Positions 1 to 9,608 of a stretch of 64,000 nucleotides of DNA are shown here, one piece after another. The stretch spans positions 434,001 through 498,000 of the forward strand of contig NZ_RWKV01000008.1 in NCBI RefSeq assembly GCF_003993795.1, given 5' to 3'. The notes beneath the pieces were generated by a model, which searched no databases, was not told the origin of the DNA, and worked only from the letters and a program-made list of their open reading frames with translations. Origin of the DNA: Aquabacter cavernae. GTDB lineage: Bacteria > Pseudomonadota > Alphaproteobacteria > Rhizobiales > Xanthobacteraceae. The translations under genes and the position numbers were made by a program. The first letter of the stretch is position 1. Each line of letters starts with the position of its first letter.

Positions 1-1
1 C

Positions 2-2323
2 GATCTCGAAAAGCTCCGGCGCAACCTCGTCGAATATGTGGATGGCGAGCTGGAAAATCTGGTCCAGCAGAGCGGCGACGATTCCAAGCCCACCGCCGGC
101 TTCCAGCGCGTGATCCAGCGCGCGGTGATCCATGTGCAGTCCTCCGGCCGCGAGGAGGTGACCGGCGCCAACGTGCTGGTGGCCATCTTCGCCGAGCGGG
201 AGAGCCATGCCGCCTATTTCCTGCAGGAGCAGGACATGACGCGGTACGACGCGGTGAACTACATTTCCCACGGCATCGCCAAGCGGGCGGGCATGTCCGA
301 GAGCCGCCCCGTGCGTGGCGCCGAGGACGAGACCGAGACCAAGTCCGGCGACGACGGGAAGAAGAAGGCGGACGCCCTGGACGCCTATTGCATCAACCTC
401 AACCGCAAGGCGGCTGACGGCAAGGTCGATCCCCTGATCGGCCGCGACAAGGAAATCCAGCGCACCATCCAGGTGCTGTGCCGCCGCCAGAAGAACAACC
501 CGCTCTTCGTGGGTGATCCGGGCGTGGGCAAGACCGCCATCGCGGAGGGCCTCGCCCACCGCATCATCAATGGCGACGTGCCCGAGGTTCTGGCCACGGC
601 AACGGTGTTCTCCCTCGACATGGGCTCGCTGCTGGCGGGCACCCGCTATCGCGGCGACTTCGAGGAGCGCCTCAAGCAGGTGGTCAAGGAGATCGAGGCC
701 TATCCGAACGCCATCATGTTCATCGACGAGATCCACACGGTGATCGGCGCCGGTGCGACCTCGGGCGGGGCCATGGATGCGTCCAACCTGCTGAAGCCCG
801 CGCTCGCCTCCGGCACGCTGCGCTGCATGGGTTCGACCACCTACAAGGAATACCGGCAGTATTTCGAGAAGGACCGCGCTTTGGTGCGCCGGTTCCAGAA
901 GATCGACGTGGCCGAGCCCACCGTGCCCGACGCCATCGAGATCCTGAAGGGCCTCAAGCCCTATTTCGAGGACTACCACAAGCTGCGCTACACCAATGAG
1001 GCCATCAAGGCCGCGGTGGAGCTGTCGGCCCGCTACATCCATGACCGCAAGCTGCCCGACAAGGCGATCGACGTGATCGACGAGAGCGGCGCGGCCCAGA
1101 TGCTGGTGCCCGAGGCGCGGCGCAAGAAGATCATCGGCCTCAAGGAGATCGAGGCCACCATCGCCACCATGGCGCGGATTCCACCTAAGACCGTCTCCAA
1201 GGACGATGCGGAGGTGCTGGCCGCGCTGGAAAGCACGCTCAAGCGCGTGGTCTACGGCCAGGACAAGGCCATCGAGGCGCTCTCGGCCTCCATCAAGCTC
1301 GCCCGCGCGGGCCTGCGGGAGCCGGAGAAGCCCATCGGCTCCTATTTGTTCTCCGGCCCCACCGGCGTCGGCAAGACCGAGGTCGCCAAGCAGCTCGCCT
1401 CCACGTTGGGGGTGAATCTGCTGCGCTTCGACATGTCGGAATATATGGAGCGCCACACGGTTTCCCGGCTCATCGGCGCGCCTCCCGGCTATGTGGGCTT
1501 CGACCAGGGCGGCCTGCTGACCGACGGCGTGGACCAGACGCCACATTGCGTGCTGTTGCTGGACGAGATCGAGAAGGCCCACCCGGACCTGTTCAACATC
1601 CTCCTGCAGGTGATGGACCACGGGAAGCTCACCGACCATAACGGCAAGTCGGTGGATTTCCGCAACGTCATCCTGATCATGACCACCAATGCGGGTGCGG
1701 CTGATCTCTCCAAGGCGGCCTACGGCTTTACCCGCACCAAGCGGGAAGGCGACGACGTGGAGGCCATCAACCGGACCTTCGCGCCGGAGTTCCGCAACCG
1801 CCTGGACGCGATCATTCCCTTCGCCCACCTGTCCACCGACATTATCGGCCAGGTGGTGGAGAAGTTCGTGCTCCAGCTGGAAGCCCAGCTCGCCGACCGC
1901 AACGTCACCATCGAGCTGTCCGACGAAGCCACCGCATGGCTGGTGGAGCGCGGCTATGACGAGCAGATGGGCGCCCGTCCCATGGCGCGGGTGATCCAGG
2001 AGTTCATCAAGACGCCGCTGGCGGACGAGGTGCTGTTCGGGCGCCTCAAGACCGGTGGGCATGTGCGCGTGGTGGTGGAGGAGGGCGAGACGGGCAGCAA
2101 GCTCGGCTTCTCCTTCCCCGAAGGCCCCGTCACGCCCAAGCCGGACAAGATCGCCCCCGCCACCAAGCGGGCACCGCGCCGCAAGGCCGATGCCTCCCGC
2201 TCCAAGGCGCCCCGTCCGGGCACCAAGGGCCGCACGGGCACCAAGCCCGGCCCGAAGGGCGGCCCCAAAGGCGGCGGGTCCGGTGGCAGCCATGTGCCCA
2301 AGGTTCCGCTGGTCAAGGCTTGA
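2..2323 (+). CDS. clpA: ATP-dependent Clp protease ATP-binding subunit ClpA (5' end outside window)
   Basis: AAA+ unfoldase that feeds substrates, including ClpS-delivered N-degron proteins, to the ClpP peptidase in the cytoplasm. The frame is open from base 2 ([15 protein letters not shown]...), so the true start and part of the Clp N-domain lie upstream; the GTG at 38 is internal. The first Walker A (GDPGVGKT) is at 512-535 and the second (GPTGVGKT) at 1355-1378. FIDEIHT and [11 protein letters not shown] are the Walker B regions. The ClpP-docking loop position reads AYGF, the alphaproteobacterial counterpart of the E. coli IGL loop. Unusual is a C-terminal tail of about 60 residues rich in K, R, P and G that is absent from E. 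coli ClpA. Identity is certain; the role of the tail is unknown. Confidence 0.97.
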   Translation, partial: DLEKLRRNLVEYVDGELENLVQQSGDDSKPTAGFQRVIQRAVIHVQSSGREEVTGANVLVAIFAERESHAAYFLQEQDMTRYDAVNYISHGIAKRAGMSESRPVRGAEDETETKSGDDGKKKADALDAYCINLNRKAADGKVDPLIGRDKEIQRTIQVLCRRQKNNPLFVGDPGVGKTAIAEGLAHRIINGDVPEVLATATVFSLDMGSLLAGTRYRGDFEERLKQVVKEIEAYPNAIMFIDEIHTVIGAGATSGGAMDASNLLKPALASGTLRCMGSTTYKEYRQYFEKDRALVRRFQKIDVAEPTVPDAIEILKGLKPYFEDYHKLRYTNEAIKAAVELSARYIHDRKLPDKAIDVIDESGAAQMLVPEARRKKIIGLKEIEATIATMARIPPKTVSKDDAEVLAALESTLKRVVYGQDKAIEALSASIKLARAGLREPEKPIGSYLFSGPTGVGKTEVAKQLASTLGVNLLRFDMSEYMERHTVSRLIGAPPGYVGFDQGGLLTDGVDQTPHCVLLLDEIEKAHPDLFNILLQVMDHGKLTDHNGKSVDFRNVILIMTTNAGAADLSKAAYGFTRTKREGDDVEAINRTFAPEFRNRLDAIIPFAHLSTDIIGQVVEKFVLQLEAQLADRNVTIELSDEATAWLVERGYDEQMGARPMARVIQEFIKTPLADEVLFGRLKTGGHVRVVVEEGETGSKLGFSFPEGPVTPKPDKIAPATKRAPRRKADASRSKAPRPGTKGRTGTKPGPKGGPKGGGSGGSHVPKVPLVKA

Positions 2324-2329
2324 TCTGAG

Positions 2330-2355
2330 CCGGGCGCCCGTCAAGGGGCGCCCGG
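2330..2355 (+). terminator. Probable rho-independent terminator after clpA
   Basis: A 10-bp perfect GC-rich stem (2330-2339 with 2346-2355) and 6-nt loop start seven bases after the clpA stop and are followed by ttcctt. The weak U-tract is usual in high-GC genomes. It separates clpA from lipA. Confidence 0.65.
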
Positions 2356-2462
2356 TTCCTTCGCGTCGGGTCTGCCTTGCATTCCATGAACTCGACGCGC
2401 GCTTCGACGGACGCTAAACCTTCATCTTGAAGCGCCCCCGGCGCGCGAGAACGGCATTTTCC

Positions 2463-3416
2463 ATGGTCACGCTCGTCAACACGCTGAACAGGCCCCGGCA
2501 CCCCGAAAAGGCGAACCGCCCCGAGAACGAGGTGCTGCGCAAGCCGGACTGGATCCGGGTGAAGGCGCCCGGCTCGGCGGGATGGTCCCAGACGGCGGAG
2601 ATCGTGCGCGCCAACGGCCTGCACACGGTGTGCGAGGAAGCCGGTTGCCCCAATATCGGCGAGTGCTGGGAAAAGAAGCACGCCACCTTCATGATCATGG
2701 GCGACACCTGCACGCGGGCCTGTGCCTTCTGCAACGTGCGCACCGGCCTGCCGGGTCCGCTGGATCAGGGCGAGCCCGAGAAGGTGGCCGCGGCAGTGGC
2801 CAAGCTCGGCCTGTCGCATGTGGTCATCACCTCCGTGGACCGCGATGACCTTTCGGATGGCGGCGCCGAGCATTTCGCCCTCACCATCCGGGCCATCCGC
2901 GCGGCGAGCCCCGGCACCACCATCGAGATCCTCACCCCGGACTTCCTGCGCAAGCCCGGCGCCATCGAGGTGGTGGTGGAGGCACGGCCGGATGTGTTCA
3001 ACCACAATCTGGAAACCGTGCCCGGCCGCTATCTCAAGGTGCGTCCCGGCGCCCGCTATTTCCACTCTCTGCGCCTGCTCCAGCAGGTGAAGGAACTGGA
3101 TGGCTCCATCTTCACCAAGTCCGGCATCATGGTCGGGCTGGGGGAGGAGCGGAACGAGGTGCTCCAGCTCATGGACGACCTGCGCTCGGCCGAGGTGGAT
3201 TTCATGACCATCGGCCAGTATCTCCAGCCCACCCGCCGCCACCACAAGGTGGAGCGCTTCGTGACGCCGGACGAGTTCAAGGCGTTCGAGACGGTGGCCT
3301 ATGCCAAGGGCTTCCTGATGGTGTCGTCGAGCCCGCTCACCCGCTCGTCCCATCATGCGGGCGACGACTTCGCCCGGCTGCGCACGGCCCGGGACACCAA
3401 GCTGGGCCGGGCGTGA
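2463..3416 (+). CDS. lipA: Lipoyl synthase
   Basis: Radical-SAM enzyme that inserts two sulfur atoms into octanoyl groups on lipoyl-dependent proteins such as PDH E2, OGDH E2 and GcvH. From ATG 2463 the protein has 317 residues, normal for LipA. Both 4Fe-4S sites are visible: the auxiliary cluster cysteines C57, C62 and C68 ([12 protein letters not shown]) and the radical-SAM triad C83, C87 and C90 (CTRACAFC). The C-terminal [11 protein letters not shown] matches the conserved Arg-Ser-Ser ligand region. An upstream TTG at 2427 would add 12 residues rich in Arg; the ATG start gives the usual LipA N-terminus. The next gene starts 4 bases after the stop, suggesting co-transcription. Confidence 0.97.
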   Translation: MVTLVNTLNRPRHPEKANRPENEVLRKPDWIRVKAPGSAGWSQTAEIVRANGLHTVCEEAGCPNIGECWEKKHATFMIMGDTCTRACAFCNVRTGLPGPLDQGEPEKVAAAVAKLGLSHVVITSVDRDDLSDGGAEHFALTIRAIRAASPGTTIEILTPDFLRKPGAIEVVVEARPDVFNHNLETVPGRYLKVRPGARYFHSLRLLQQVKELDGSIFTKSGIMVGLGEERNEVLQLMDDLRSAEVDFMTIGQYLQPTRRHHKVERFVTPDEFKAFETVAYAKGFLMVSSSPLTRSSHHAGDDFARLRTARDTKLGRA

Positions 3417-3420
3417 CATC

Positions 3421-3885
3421 GTGCCGGCCTTTTCCAGCACCCGCGTGGTCGGCCATTCCCCGGCCGACATGTTCGACCTCGTGGCCGATGTCGAGCGCTA
3501 TCCCGAGTTCGTGCCTTTGTGCAGCGGGCTGCGCATCCGCCGCAGGAATCGCAGCGACGAGGGCGTGGAGATTCTCGTTGCCGACATGACGGTGGCCTAC
3601 AAGCTGATCCGCGAGACCTTCACCTCCCGCGTCACGCTGGACCGGCCGCGCCTCGTCATCCATGTGGAGTATCTCGACGGCCCCTTCAGCCGCCTCGACA
3701 ATCGGTGGGAATTCCATCCGGCTGCGGGGGAGCGCTGCGAGGTGAAGTTTCACATCTCCTACGAATTCCGCTCGCGCACCCTGGGCTTGCTCATGGGCGC
3801 CATGTTCGACGCCGCCTTCCGGCGGTTCGCGGATGCGTTCGAGAAGCGGGCCGACGAGGTGTATGGGGCGAAGGCGCGGGCCTGA
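3421..3885 (+). CDS. Type II RatA-like / Coq10-like START-domain protein
   Basis: Polyketide-cyclase/START fold protein of the Coq10/RatA family. In mitochondria Coq10 binds ubiquinone and supports respiration; in bacteria the same family is often labelled RatA toxin, and in alphaproteobacteria next to lipA a ubiquinone-related role is more likely. The opening segment FSSTRVVGHSPADMFDLVADVERYPEFVPLC and the closing amphipathic helix (LMGAMFDAAFRRFADAFEKRA) are family hallmarks. I chose GTG 3421, 4 bases after lipA, giving 154 residues; the longer frame from 3355 would overlap lipA by 62 bases and add a tail unlike the family. Family is sure, biochemical role inferred. Confidence 0.9.
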   Translation: MPAFSSTRVVGHSPADMFDLVADVERYPEFVPLCSGLRIRRRNRSDEGVEILVADMTVAYKLIRETFTSRVTLDRPRLVIHVEYLDGPFSRLDNRWEFHPAAGERCEVKFHISYEFRSRTLGLLMGAMFDAAFRRFADAFEKRADEVYGAKARA

Positions 3886-3934
3886 AGGGCGCACATATTC
3901 AACGGGTGCACGTCGCTTCTTTTCTTCGCGAATT

Positions 3935-4105
3935 TCCCCCTCCCAACCCTCCCCCGCAAGCGGGAGAGGGCTTTACCCGACGGCGCAGCGACACGCTCCC
4001 TCTCCCGCCCGAACTCGACTGCTGTCGAGTTCGGATGGTGAACGTGCCGAAGTCGGAAACATCCGACTTCGGTGCGGGGGAGGGCTGGGGAGGGGGAAGA
4101 CCGGG
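3935..4105 (+). repeat. REP-like intergenic mosaic element with two internal hairpins
   Basis: The outer arms, cccctcccaaccctccccc near 3938 and gcgggggagggctggggagg near 4073, are imperfect inverted repeats. Between them are two perfect hairpins: a 10-bp stem at 4010-4019/4024-4033 (loop tgct) and an 11-bp stem at 4047-4057/4062-4072 (loop aaca). The architecture resembles dispersed palindromic intergenic elements of Hyphomicrobiales. It lies between two convergent genes and could also stop transcription. Copy number elsewhere cannot be judged from this window. Confidence 0.6.
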
Positions 4106-4156
4106 AGCAACGGGGAGGGGCAAGAGCGCTGAGCCAAAGCCCCACTCCCCGAAAAA

Positions 4157-4753
4157 CTACCGCATTACATAGACTTTTGCGCCGACCTTCACGCGATTGT
4201 AGAGGTCGGTGACGTCGTCATTGGTCATGCGGATGCAGCCGGAGGAGACAGCCTGCCCGATGGTCTCCGGCTCATTGGAACCGTGGATGCGATAGAGGCT
4301 GGAGCCCAGATACATGGCGCGCGCGCCCAGCGGATTGTCGAGGCCGCCGGGCATGTAGCGGGGCAGATCGGGGCGGCGCTTCAGCATCTGGGCCGGAGGC
4401 GTCCAGGAGGGCCACTCCTTCTTCGCCGACACCACCTTCACGCCCGACCACTGGAAACCGTCGCGGCCGACACCGACGCCGTAGCGCACGGCCTGGCCCG
4501 GCGTGGTCACATAATAGAGCCGCCGTTCCGCGGTGTTCACCACCACACTGCCGGCCGGATATTTCGGATCGAAGGACACCATCTGGCGCGGAATGGGCGA
4601 GGTGCCGGCGGTCATCCCGAAGGGCGAGCCGAAGGGGGAACTGAAAAGGCCGCCGAAGATATCGTAGCGGTCGTCCGCCTGGGCAGGCAGGGCCAGCATG
4701 GCAGCCGCGGCGCACGCGGCCATGGCCATCAGCGTCCTCTTCATCATGCGCAT
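4157..4753 (-). CDS. L,D-transpeptidase (YkuD / ErfK-YbiS family), secreted
   Basis: Periplasmic enzyme that forms 3-3 peptidoglycan crosslinks or attaches outer-membrane proteins to peptidoglycan. It has 198 residues. A signal peptide is clear (MKRTLMAMAACAAAAMLALPAQA, cleavage near residue 26). The YkuD domain covers about residues 67-198 and holds the catalytic motif with H157 and C173 (IHGSN...SSGCIRM). The line GARAMYLGSSLYRIHG is typical of the ErfK/YbiS subgroup. The gene stands alone, convergent with the START-domain gene. ATG codons at residues 1 and 4 are both possible starts. The exact acceptor (lipoprotein, OMP or peptidoglycan) cannot be told from sequence. Confidence 0.93.
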   Translation of the reverse strand: MRMMKRTLMAMAACAAAAMLALPAQADDRYDIFGGLFSSPFGSPFGMTAGTSPIPRQMVSFDPKYPAGSVVVNTAERRLYYVTTPGQAVRYGVGVGRDGFQWSGVKVVSAKKEWPSWTPPAQMLKRRPDLPRYMPGGLDNPLGARAMYLGSSLYRIHGSNEPETIGQAVSSGCIRMTNDDVTDLYNRVKVGAKVYVMR

Positions 4754-4865
4754 GACTCGTCCTCTTCAGGGGGGCAGCGCGCCCGCCGGTTCAAGATGTC
4801 GCCGCATTTCGGGCGTTGCCGCAACATCTTTGTGCGGGGAATGGTTCCCCCTGCCGGTTTGCGGC

Positions 4866-5690
4866 TCAGAGGTGCTTAACGAAGTCTCGCAACAGATGGT
4901 TGAAGGCGGCCGGATGCTCCAGGAAGGGGGCATGCCCGGTGTCCGCCATCATCTCCAGCCGGGCGCCGGGCAGCATGCCTGCCAGGTGCACGGCCATGGC
5001 GGGCGCGATGACCTGATCATCGATGCCGTGGATGACGAGCGCGGGAATGTCCACGCCCGCCAGCGCCGCGGTATAGTCCGCGGGCCGCGCCATGGCGGCG
5101 CGCACGCGGGGCGGACACATCATGGCGGCCGCCAGGAGGCTTTCGGCAAGCTCCCCCTCCAGCGGGTGCAGCACGCAGGCCCGCTGGAAGGCGCGGGTGG
5201 CGGCGATGGATACAGCCGGGTCCGGGTCGCCCATCTCCTTCATGAGGCGATTGCACGAACCATAGAAGTGCCGGGCATTCTCGGTGATGGCATCCACGAA
5301 GACGAGCCCGGCGAGGGCGTGCGTGCCGAAGGCCGCCAGATAGTCGCCGATGATGCGCCCGCCATAGGACCAGCCCACCAGCGTCACGGCCTGAAGGCCG
5401 CACTGTTCCAGGATGGCGGCGATATCGCCCGCCCAAAGGGCGCTGTCCTGATAGCGGGAGGTTTCCGGCGGATGGTCGGAGCCGCCGTGGCCGGGCAGGT
5501 CGAAGGTCACGAGCCGCAGATGGGCCAGTTCGGGGGCATCCACCTGCCGGGCCCAGGAGAGGCCGGTCTGGGAATAGCCGTGGATGAACAGGACCGGCCG
5601 CCCCGTGGGATCCCCCCATTCGCGGACGGCCAGGGTGGTTCCGTCCGGGGCGGTGATGCGGAGGCTGCGGCGGGGAGGAGAGACGAGCAT
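4866..5690 (-). CDS. Alpha/beta-fold hydrolase
   Basis: Canonical alpha/beta hydrolase of 274 residues without signal peptide or membrane segment, so cytoplasmic. The oxyanion motif is FIHGYSQ (residues 35-41), the nucleophile elbow is GWSYGG with Ser108, the acid is in HGIDDQV (Asp224 or 225) and the catalytic His is H253 in DTGHAPF. The variable lid lies at about residues 130-205. Substrate cannot be predicted; esterases, haloperoxidase-like and C-C hydrolases all share these motifs. The gene follows the DUF3253 gene on the same strand, with a 39-bp gap, so the two may be co-transcribed. Confidence 0.88.
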   Translation of the reverse strand: MLVSPPRRSLRITAPDGTTLAVREWGDPTGRPVLFIHGYSQTGLSWARQVDAPELAHLRLVTFDLPGHGGSDHPPETSRYQDSALWAGDIAAILEQCGLQAVTLVGWSYGGRIIGDYLAAFGTHALAGLVFVDAITENARHFYGSCNRLMKEMGDPDPAVSIAATRAFQRACVLHPLEGELAESLLAAAMMCPPRVRAAMARPADYTAALAGVDIPALVIHGIDDQVIAPAMAVHLAGMLPGARLEMMADTGHAPFLEHPAAFNHLLRDFVKHL

Positions 5691-5729
5691 GGGAGAAGAC
5701 TAAAGAGCTTCAGCCTTGCCCGGAAGGGC

Positions 5730-6020
5730 TCACTCGTCGCGCGGCAGGCCGAGGCGATAGACGCCACGGAAAGTGGTCGGGTCCACCGGCTTGCCCTTCC
5801 GATAGACCATGAGCCGCCCTTCCTGGGCGAGCTGCACGGCCGCGCGGCGGATTCGGGGCAGGGCCCGCTGCCAGTTCTCGCCCGGCATGAGGCGCTGGGC
5901 GGCCTCCATGGGGCTCAGCGTCTTTGCCGGGCCGATCTCGCGCGCAATGGTGAGAATGGCCGCCTGCGCCTCGGGATCGTCCGGGCCGGATTCGGTCGGG
6001 AGTTCGGATTCGCTTTCCAT
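5730..6020 (-). CDS. DUF3253 domain protein
   Basis: Small cytoplasmic protein of 96 residues. After an acidic N-terminus (MESESELPTESGPDD) it is one DUF3253 domain, a probable winged-helix fold, recognisable by ILTIAREIGPAKTLSP, the PRIRRAA helix and RLMVYRKGKPVDP. Function is unknown. I chose the ATG at 6020 because GAGGAC lies five bases upstream; a longer frame from 6113 adds 31 residues (MRQRTLFVTEP...) not typical of the family. It is transcribed towards the hydrolase gene. Confidence 0.75.
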   Translation of the reverse strand: MESESELPTESGPDDPEAQAAILTIAREIGPAKTLSPMEAAQRLMPGENWQRALPRIRRAAVQLAQEGRLMVYRKGKPVDPTTFRGVYRLGLPRDE

Positions 6021-6513
6021 TTCGTCCTCATGGCACCCGCTGCTGGCCCCGGCAAGGGTGCGCTGCAGCGTGAATCTGAAAGGTTCGGTCACAAAAAGTG
6101 TGCGTTGCCGCATCCATGCATTGCTTCTTGGTTACGGAATGCCTAATGAATCGGTTTGTTCGCATGCGTGATGCAGCGGACACATCCAGGCATTCCGGCT
6201 TGTCCCGGCATTCAAGGTCCATTGTCATCATGGCAGTAAAGGCCGAGCGCTCCTGTTGGGGGATCGCACGTTTAAGTTTCGGCGTGTTTCTCGCCGCCAT
6301 CGTCATGGTCTACCTGTTCGGCGGGTTCGAGCCCATCGCGGTCGTCGCCTCTCGGTAACGCGGCCGATATCGGCACGCCCGAGCGCCTGCGCCGACCCGC
6401 TTGTGCGACAAGCCGGTCGGTCGCCCGCAGCCTCCATGAACATTTAGAGTGCGATGTGCCGATCAGGTTGATTTAATCCGACCGGTCCGCGCTCTCATTC
6501 GGAATGCTCGCGC
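6021..6513. other. Intergenic region between divergent genes
   Basis: About 490 bp between the DUF3253 gene (minus) and the GST gene (plus). It is less GC-rich than its surroundings, especially 6100-6300, and must hold promoters for both directions. The only coding candidate is the 42-codon frame at 6230-6358. No tRNA, strong hairpin or repeat was seen. Confidence 0.5.
6230..6358 (+). CDS. Possible small single-pass membrane protein
   Basis: A 42-codon frame from ATG 6230 encodes MAVKAERSCWGIARLSFG followed by a hydrophobic stretch (VFLAAIVMVYLFGGF) and a short tail. A basic N-terminus plus one transmembrane helix is plausible for a real small protein. The ribosome-binding site is weak (aaggt about 11 bases upstream) and I recognise no family. 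The same frame extends back to 6098 without gaining any family feature. It could equally be chance. Confidence 0.3.
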   Translation: MAVKAERSCWGIARLSFGVFLAAIVMVYLFGGFEPIAVVASR

Positions 6514-7194
6514 ATGCTGACCCTGTTCATCGGCAACAAGAACTATTCCTCCTGGTCGCTGCGCGCCTGGCTGGCGCTGAAGGCGAGCGACGTTGCGTTC
6601 GAGGAGCGGCTGCTGCCGTTCCACACGCCGGAATTCGCCGCCGCGTTCGAGGGGCTCGGTTCGCCGCACCGCGTGCCGCTTCTGGTCCATGACGGGGTGC
6701 CGGTGTGGGATTCCCTCGCCATCATCGAGCATGTGGCCGAGCGTTATCCCGACAAGGGCGTGTGGCCTGGAGACCGGGCGGCGCGCGCCATGGCGCGGTC
6801 CATTTCGGCGGAGATGCATTCCGGCTTCCCGAATCTACGCCGTCACATGCCCATGAATCTCTGGCGACCCGTGGAGCCGCGCGCCTATGGCGAGGATGTG
6901 GGCGCCGATATCGCGCGCGTCCTTGAGATCTGGCAGGCTGCGCGGGCGGCGTTCGGCGCGGGCGGGCCTTTCCTGTTCGGCCGGTTCAGCGCCGCGGACG
7001 CCATGTATGCCCCGGTGGCCACGCGCCTGCGCACCTATGCCGTGCCGCTCGATCCGGTGAGCGCCGCCTATGTGGAGGCGATCCATGCCGAGCCGAACTT
7101 CGTCGCCTGGAAGGCGGCGGGGGTGCAGGAGACCTGGGTGGAAGCCCATGACGAGGTGGATTGGCCGGTCGTGAAGCGCGAGAGCGCCGAATGA
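6514..7194 (+). CDS. Glutathione S-transferase family protein
   Basis: Cytosolic GST-fold protein of 226 residues. The N-terminal thioredoxin-like domain (about 1-80) opens LTLFIGNKNYSSWSLR, the glutathione-site segment of the subgroup that uses Ser, and contains the cis-Pro turn (RVPLLV) and the gamma-glutamyl-binding WDSLAIIEH. The helical C-terminal domain (about 90-215) has the N-capping FGRFSAADAMYAP signature. It overlaps the next gene by 4 bases (ATGA at 7191), so the two are translationally coupled. The electrophilic substrate is unknown. Confidence 0.92.
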   Translation: MLTLFIGNKNYSSWSLRAWLALKASDVAFEERLLPFHTPEFAAAFEGLGSPHRVPLLVHDGVPVWDSLAIIEHVAERYPDKGVWPGDRAARAMARSISAEMHSGFPNLRRHMPMNLWRPVEPRAYGEDVGADIARVLEIWQAARAAFGAGGPFLFGRFSAADAMYAPVATRLRTYAVPLDPVSAAYVEAIHAEPNFVAWKAAGVQETWVEAHDEVDWPVVKRESAE

Positions 7195-7673
7195 CCTCCG
7201 CCGCGCCCACCCGCGCCGTTAAGCCGGGGGCGGCACCGGGGCCGCTCAATCTCATCAAGCTGTGCGTCGGCGCCGAGAGCGTCGAGGACCTGACCGGCTG
7301 GATCGCCGAGCGGCTCGCGGATTGCCGCGCGCGGGGCGTGCCGGAACGCCAGATCCATGTGACACGCATGGTGCCGAGCCGCGCCGAGGACCTTCTGGCC
7401 GGTGGCTCTCTCTATTGGGTCATCAAGGGCGAGGTGCTCTGCCGCCAGAGCCTGCTCGCCGTCGAACCGTTCGTGGACGGGGAGGGCATCGGCCGCTGCC
7501 GGCTGGTGCTGGATCCCGATGTGGTTCGCGTCGCGCCGCGCCCGTCCCGCCCGTTCCAGGGCTGGCGCTATCTGAAGGGCGCCGAGGCGCCTGCGGACCT
7601 TGCGGCCGGAAACAGCGGCGCCGGGCTGCCCGAGGATCTCCAGCGCGAACTGCGCCAGCTCGGCCTGCTCTGA
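7191..7673 (+). CDS. DUF1489 family protein
   Basis: Uncharacterised alphaproteobacterial protein of 160 residues. Recognisable family segments are LNLIKLCVGAESVEDL, the HVTRMVPSRAEDLL block, SLYWVIKGEVLCRQ and the FQGWRYL motif near the C-terminus. No signal peptide or membrane helix. The ATG at 7191 overlaps the GST stop codon as ATGA; a start at 7161 would add ten residues inside the GST frame and is less likely. Conserved hydrophobic and basic residues suggest nucleic-acid or protein binding, but nothing specific can be claimed. Confidence 0.88.
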   Translation: MTSAAPTRAVKPGAAPGPLNLIKLCVGAESVEDLTGWIAERLADCRARGVPERQIHVTRMVPSRAEDLLAGGSLYWVIKGEVLCRQSLLAVEPFVDGEGIGRCRLVLDPDVVRVAPRPSRPFQGWRYLKGAEAPADLAAGNSGAGLPEDLQRELRQLGLL

Positions 7674-7685
7674 GCCGACCCGCTT

Positions 7686-9386
7686 TCATCCCGCCCGCAG
7701 GTTGGCGACGAAGTGCCGGACCTCCCGCTGCAATTGCGTGGCCTGGGAGGAGAGCGAACTGGAGAGCGCCAGCATCTGGGTGGATGCGGCCCCGGTCATC
7801 TCGGCGGCGCGGCCGACGCCGTGAATATTGTCGTTGACGCCCTCCGTGCCGTGGGCGGCGTGCTGGGTGCTGAGCGCGATTTCCCGCGTGGCGGCGCTCT
7901 GCTCCTCGATGGCCGCCGCGATGGCGGTCGTGGCGCCCCTTATCTCGCCGATGATGCCGACGATCTTCTCGATAGAGGTCACGGTCCGCCGGGTGGCGCC
8001 CTGGATCTCCTTCACCTTGGTGCCGATTACGTCCGTGGCCCTGGCGGTCTGGGCGGCCAGCGCCTTCACCTCGCTGGCCACCACCGCGAAGCCCTTGCCC
8101 ATCTCGCCCGCGCGGGCCGCCTCGATGGTGGCGTTGAGGGCGAGGAGATTGGTCTGGCCCGCAATGGTGGCGATCAACTGCACCACTTCGCCGATCTGGC
8201 CGGCGGCGCGGGACAGGTCGCGAATCTCGCCATGGGTCTGCTCGCTCGCCTGATGGGCGTCCTCCGCGATGCGGGCGGCGTGGCCCACCTGGCTGCCGAT
8301 CTCCTGGACCGATGCGCTCATCTCCTCCGCCGATGACGCCACCGTCTGCACATTCTCGGACGCCTGGGTGGCCGCCCCCGAGACCGCCTGGGCCTGCCGG
8401 GAGGTCGCCTCGGCCGATGCGGCAAGGCTGCGGGCCGCGTCCGAGACCTCGTGGGAGGAGGTCGCGAAGGCCCCGGCGAGGGCGCCCATGCGGGCCTCGA
8501 AATCCAGGGCGATGGCCTCCCGGTCGTCGCGCAGGCGCTCAGCGTTGCGCTGTTCCTGGAGAGCCGCCTCCCGCCGCACCGTCTCGGCTTCGGCGAGTGC
8601 GTTGCGCAGCAATTCGGCGCTGCGCGCCATGGCGCCCAGCTCGTCGCGGCGTTTGGTGCCGGTGACAAGGGTGTCGAGCCGCTGTTCCGCGAGGTCGTTC
8701 AGCAAGGCCGTGGTGCGGCGGATGGGGCGGGCAATGCCGTATGTGGCGACCAGCGCGCTCAGGCCGAAGGCCAGCAGCATCACCGCGCCGAAACCGGACA
8801 AGGTGAGCATCATGGTGCGATCCGCGCGTTCCTTCAGCGCTGCCGCATGGGCATCCTGTGCCGCCTGCACCTTCGTGACGAAGGCGGAGATGCGCTCCGT
8901 CACCTGCTTCAGGGCCGGGTCGCAGGTGGCATGCATGATGGCCGTGGCGCGGGCATTGTCCTCCTCCGAGAAGGAGTTGGCGGTGAGGGTGATCGCTTCC
9001 GCGCAGGTCTTCTCGATGGTGGTGTCGAAGGTGGAAACCAGCGGGTCGATCTCGGCGCCATAGTCCGGCATCGAAGCGTTCGCCGATGCCATGTGGCGCT
9101 TGAAATTCTTGGTGGCGCCAGCGACGGCCCCCGCGACCTGCAGGTTCTCGCCGGTCAGGATACCGTTCAGCCCGCGATAGATGACGGTCTGGGTGAGCAC
9201 AGCCGCCCGGTTTGCGGCGGCAAGGGAGAGAAGGCCCCGCGACGCCCTGTCATGAAGCGCCACCAGCCCGTCCTGTGTCCCGCGCGCATTGAGCGAGACG
9301 GCGGCGATCCCGCACAGGCCGGCGGCCAGCATCAAAGCGGAAAGGGCGAGGATCTTGAATCGAATCGGCCAGTGATTGAATCCCAT
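7686..9386 (-). CDS. Methyl-accepting chemotaxis protein, paralogue 1
   Basis: Transmembrane chemoreceptor of 566 residues that signals to CheA/CheW. TM1 is about residues 10-32, the periplasmic sensor about 33-188, and TM2 about 191-215. A HAMP domain follows ([18 protein letters not shown]), then a coiled-coil linker and the signalling domain whose tip contains [21 protein letters not shown]. The C-terminus ends [12 protein letters not shown], like its neighbour. The sensor has two cysteines, C128 (KTCAEA) and C155 (ATCDPAL), conserved with the next gene. ATG 9386 gives a normal short cytoplasmic N-terminus. Its 222-bp distance from paralogue 2 allows separate promoters. Ligand unknown. Confidence 0.96.
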   Translation of the reverse strand: MGFNHWPIRFKILALSALMLAAGLCGIAAVSLNARGTQDGLVALHDRASRGLLSLAAANRAAVLTQTVIYRGLNGILTGENLQVAGAVAGATKNFKRHMASANASMPDYGAEIDPLVSTFDTTIEKTCAEAITLTANSFSEEDNARATAIMHATCDPALKQVTERISAFVTKVQAAQDAHAAALKERADRTMMLTLSGFGAVMLLAFGLSALVATYGIARPIRRTTALLNDLAEQRLDTLVTGTKRRDELGAMARSAELLRNALAEAETVRREAALQEQRNAERLRDDREAIALDFEARMGALAGAFATSSHEVSDAARSLAASAEATSRQAQAVSGAATQASENVQTVASSAEEMSASVQEIGSQVGHAARIAEDAHQASEQTHGEIRDLSRAAGQIGEVVQLIATIAGQTNLLALNATIEAARAGEMGKGFAVVASEVKALAAQTARATDVIGTKVKEIQGATRRTVTSIEKIVGIIGEIRGATTAIAAAIEEQSAATREIALSTQHAAHGTEGVNDNIHGVGRAAEMTGAASTQMLALSSSLSSQATQLQREVRHFVANLRAG

Positions 9387-9579
9387 CGGAAGGCACCATC
9401 CTTGGCGGCGAACTTCTTCGGTTCGCCTTGAACGTCCTCATCGACGGAGTCCGGCATCATGCGTGCCGTTATGCTCCTGCGACGACGCCATTGGAGGCAC
9501 CCCGCGCTTGCCCCAGGCTTGCGCGTGCGCGAAATGTTGCCGGTTACGCAATCCCTGGTGGTCAAAGCGCGAGGGTATG

Positions 9580-9601
9580 GCCGCCCGGCAGGCCGGGCGG
9601 C
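9580..9601 (-). terminator. Putative terminator after chemoreceptor paralogue 2
   Basis: A 9-bp perfect GC stem (9580-9588 with 9593-9601, loop cagg) lies eight bases beyond the stop codon of the minus-strand receptor gene. No clear U-tract follows, so efficiency is uncertain. Confidence 0.45.
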
Positions 9602-9608
9602 GGAGGGA

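Noticed and set aside
4698-6146. 482-codon plus-strand frame over the hydrolase and DUF3253 genes
   Set aside because: The minus strand encodes recognisable proteins there; the plus frame is a composition shadow.
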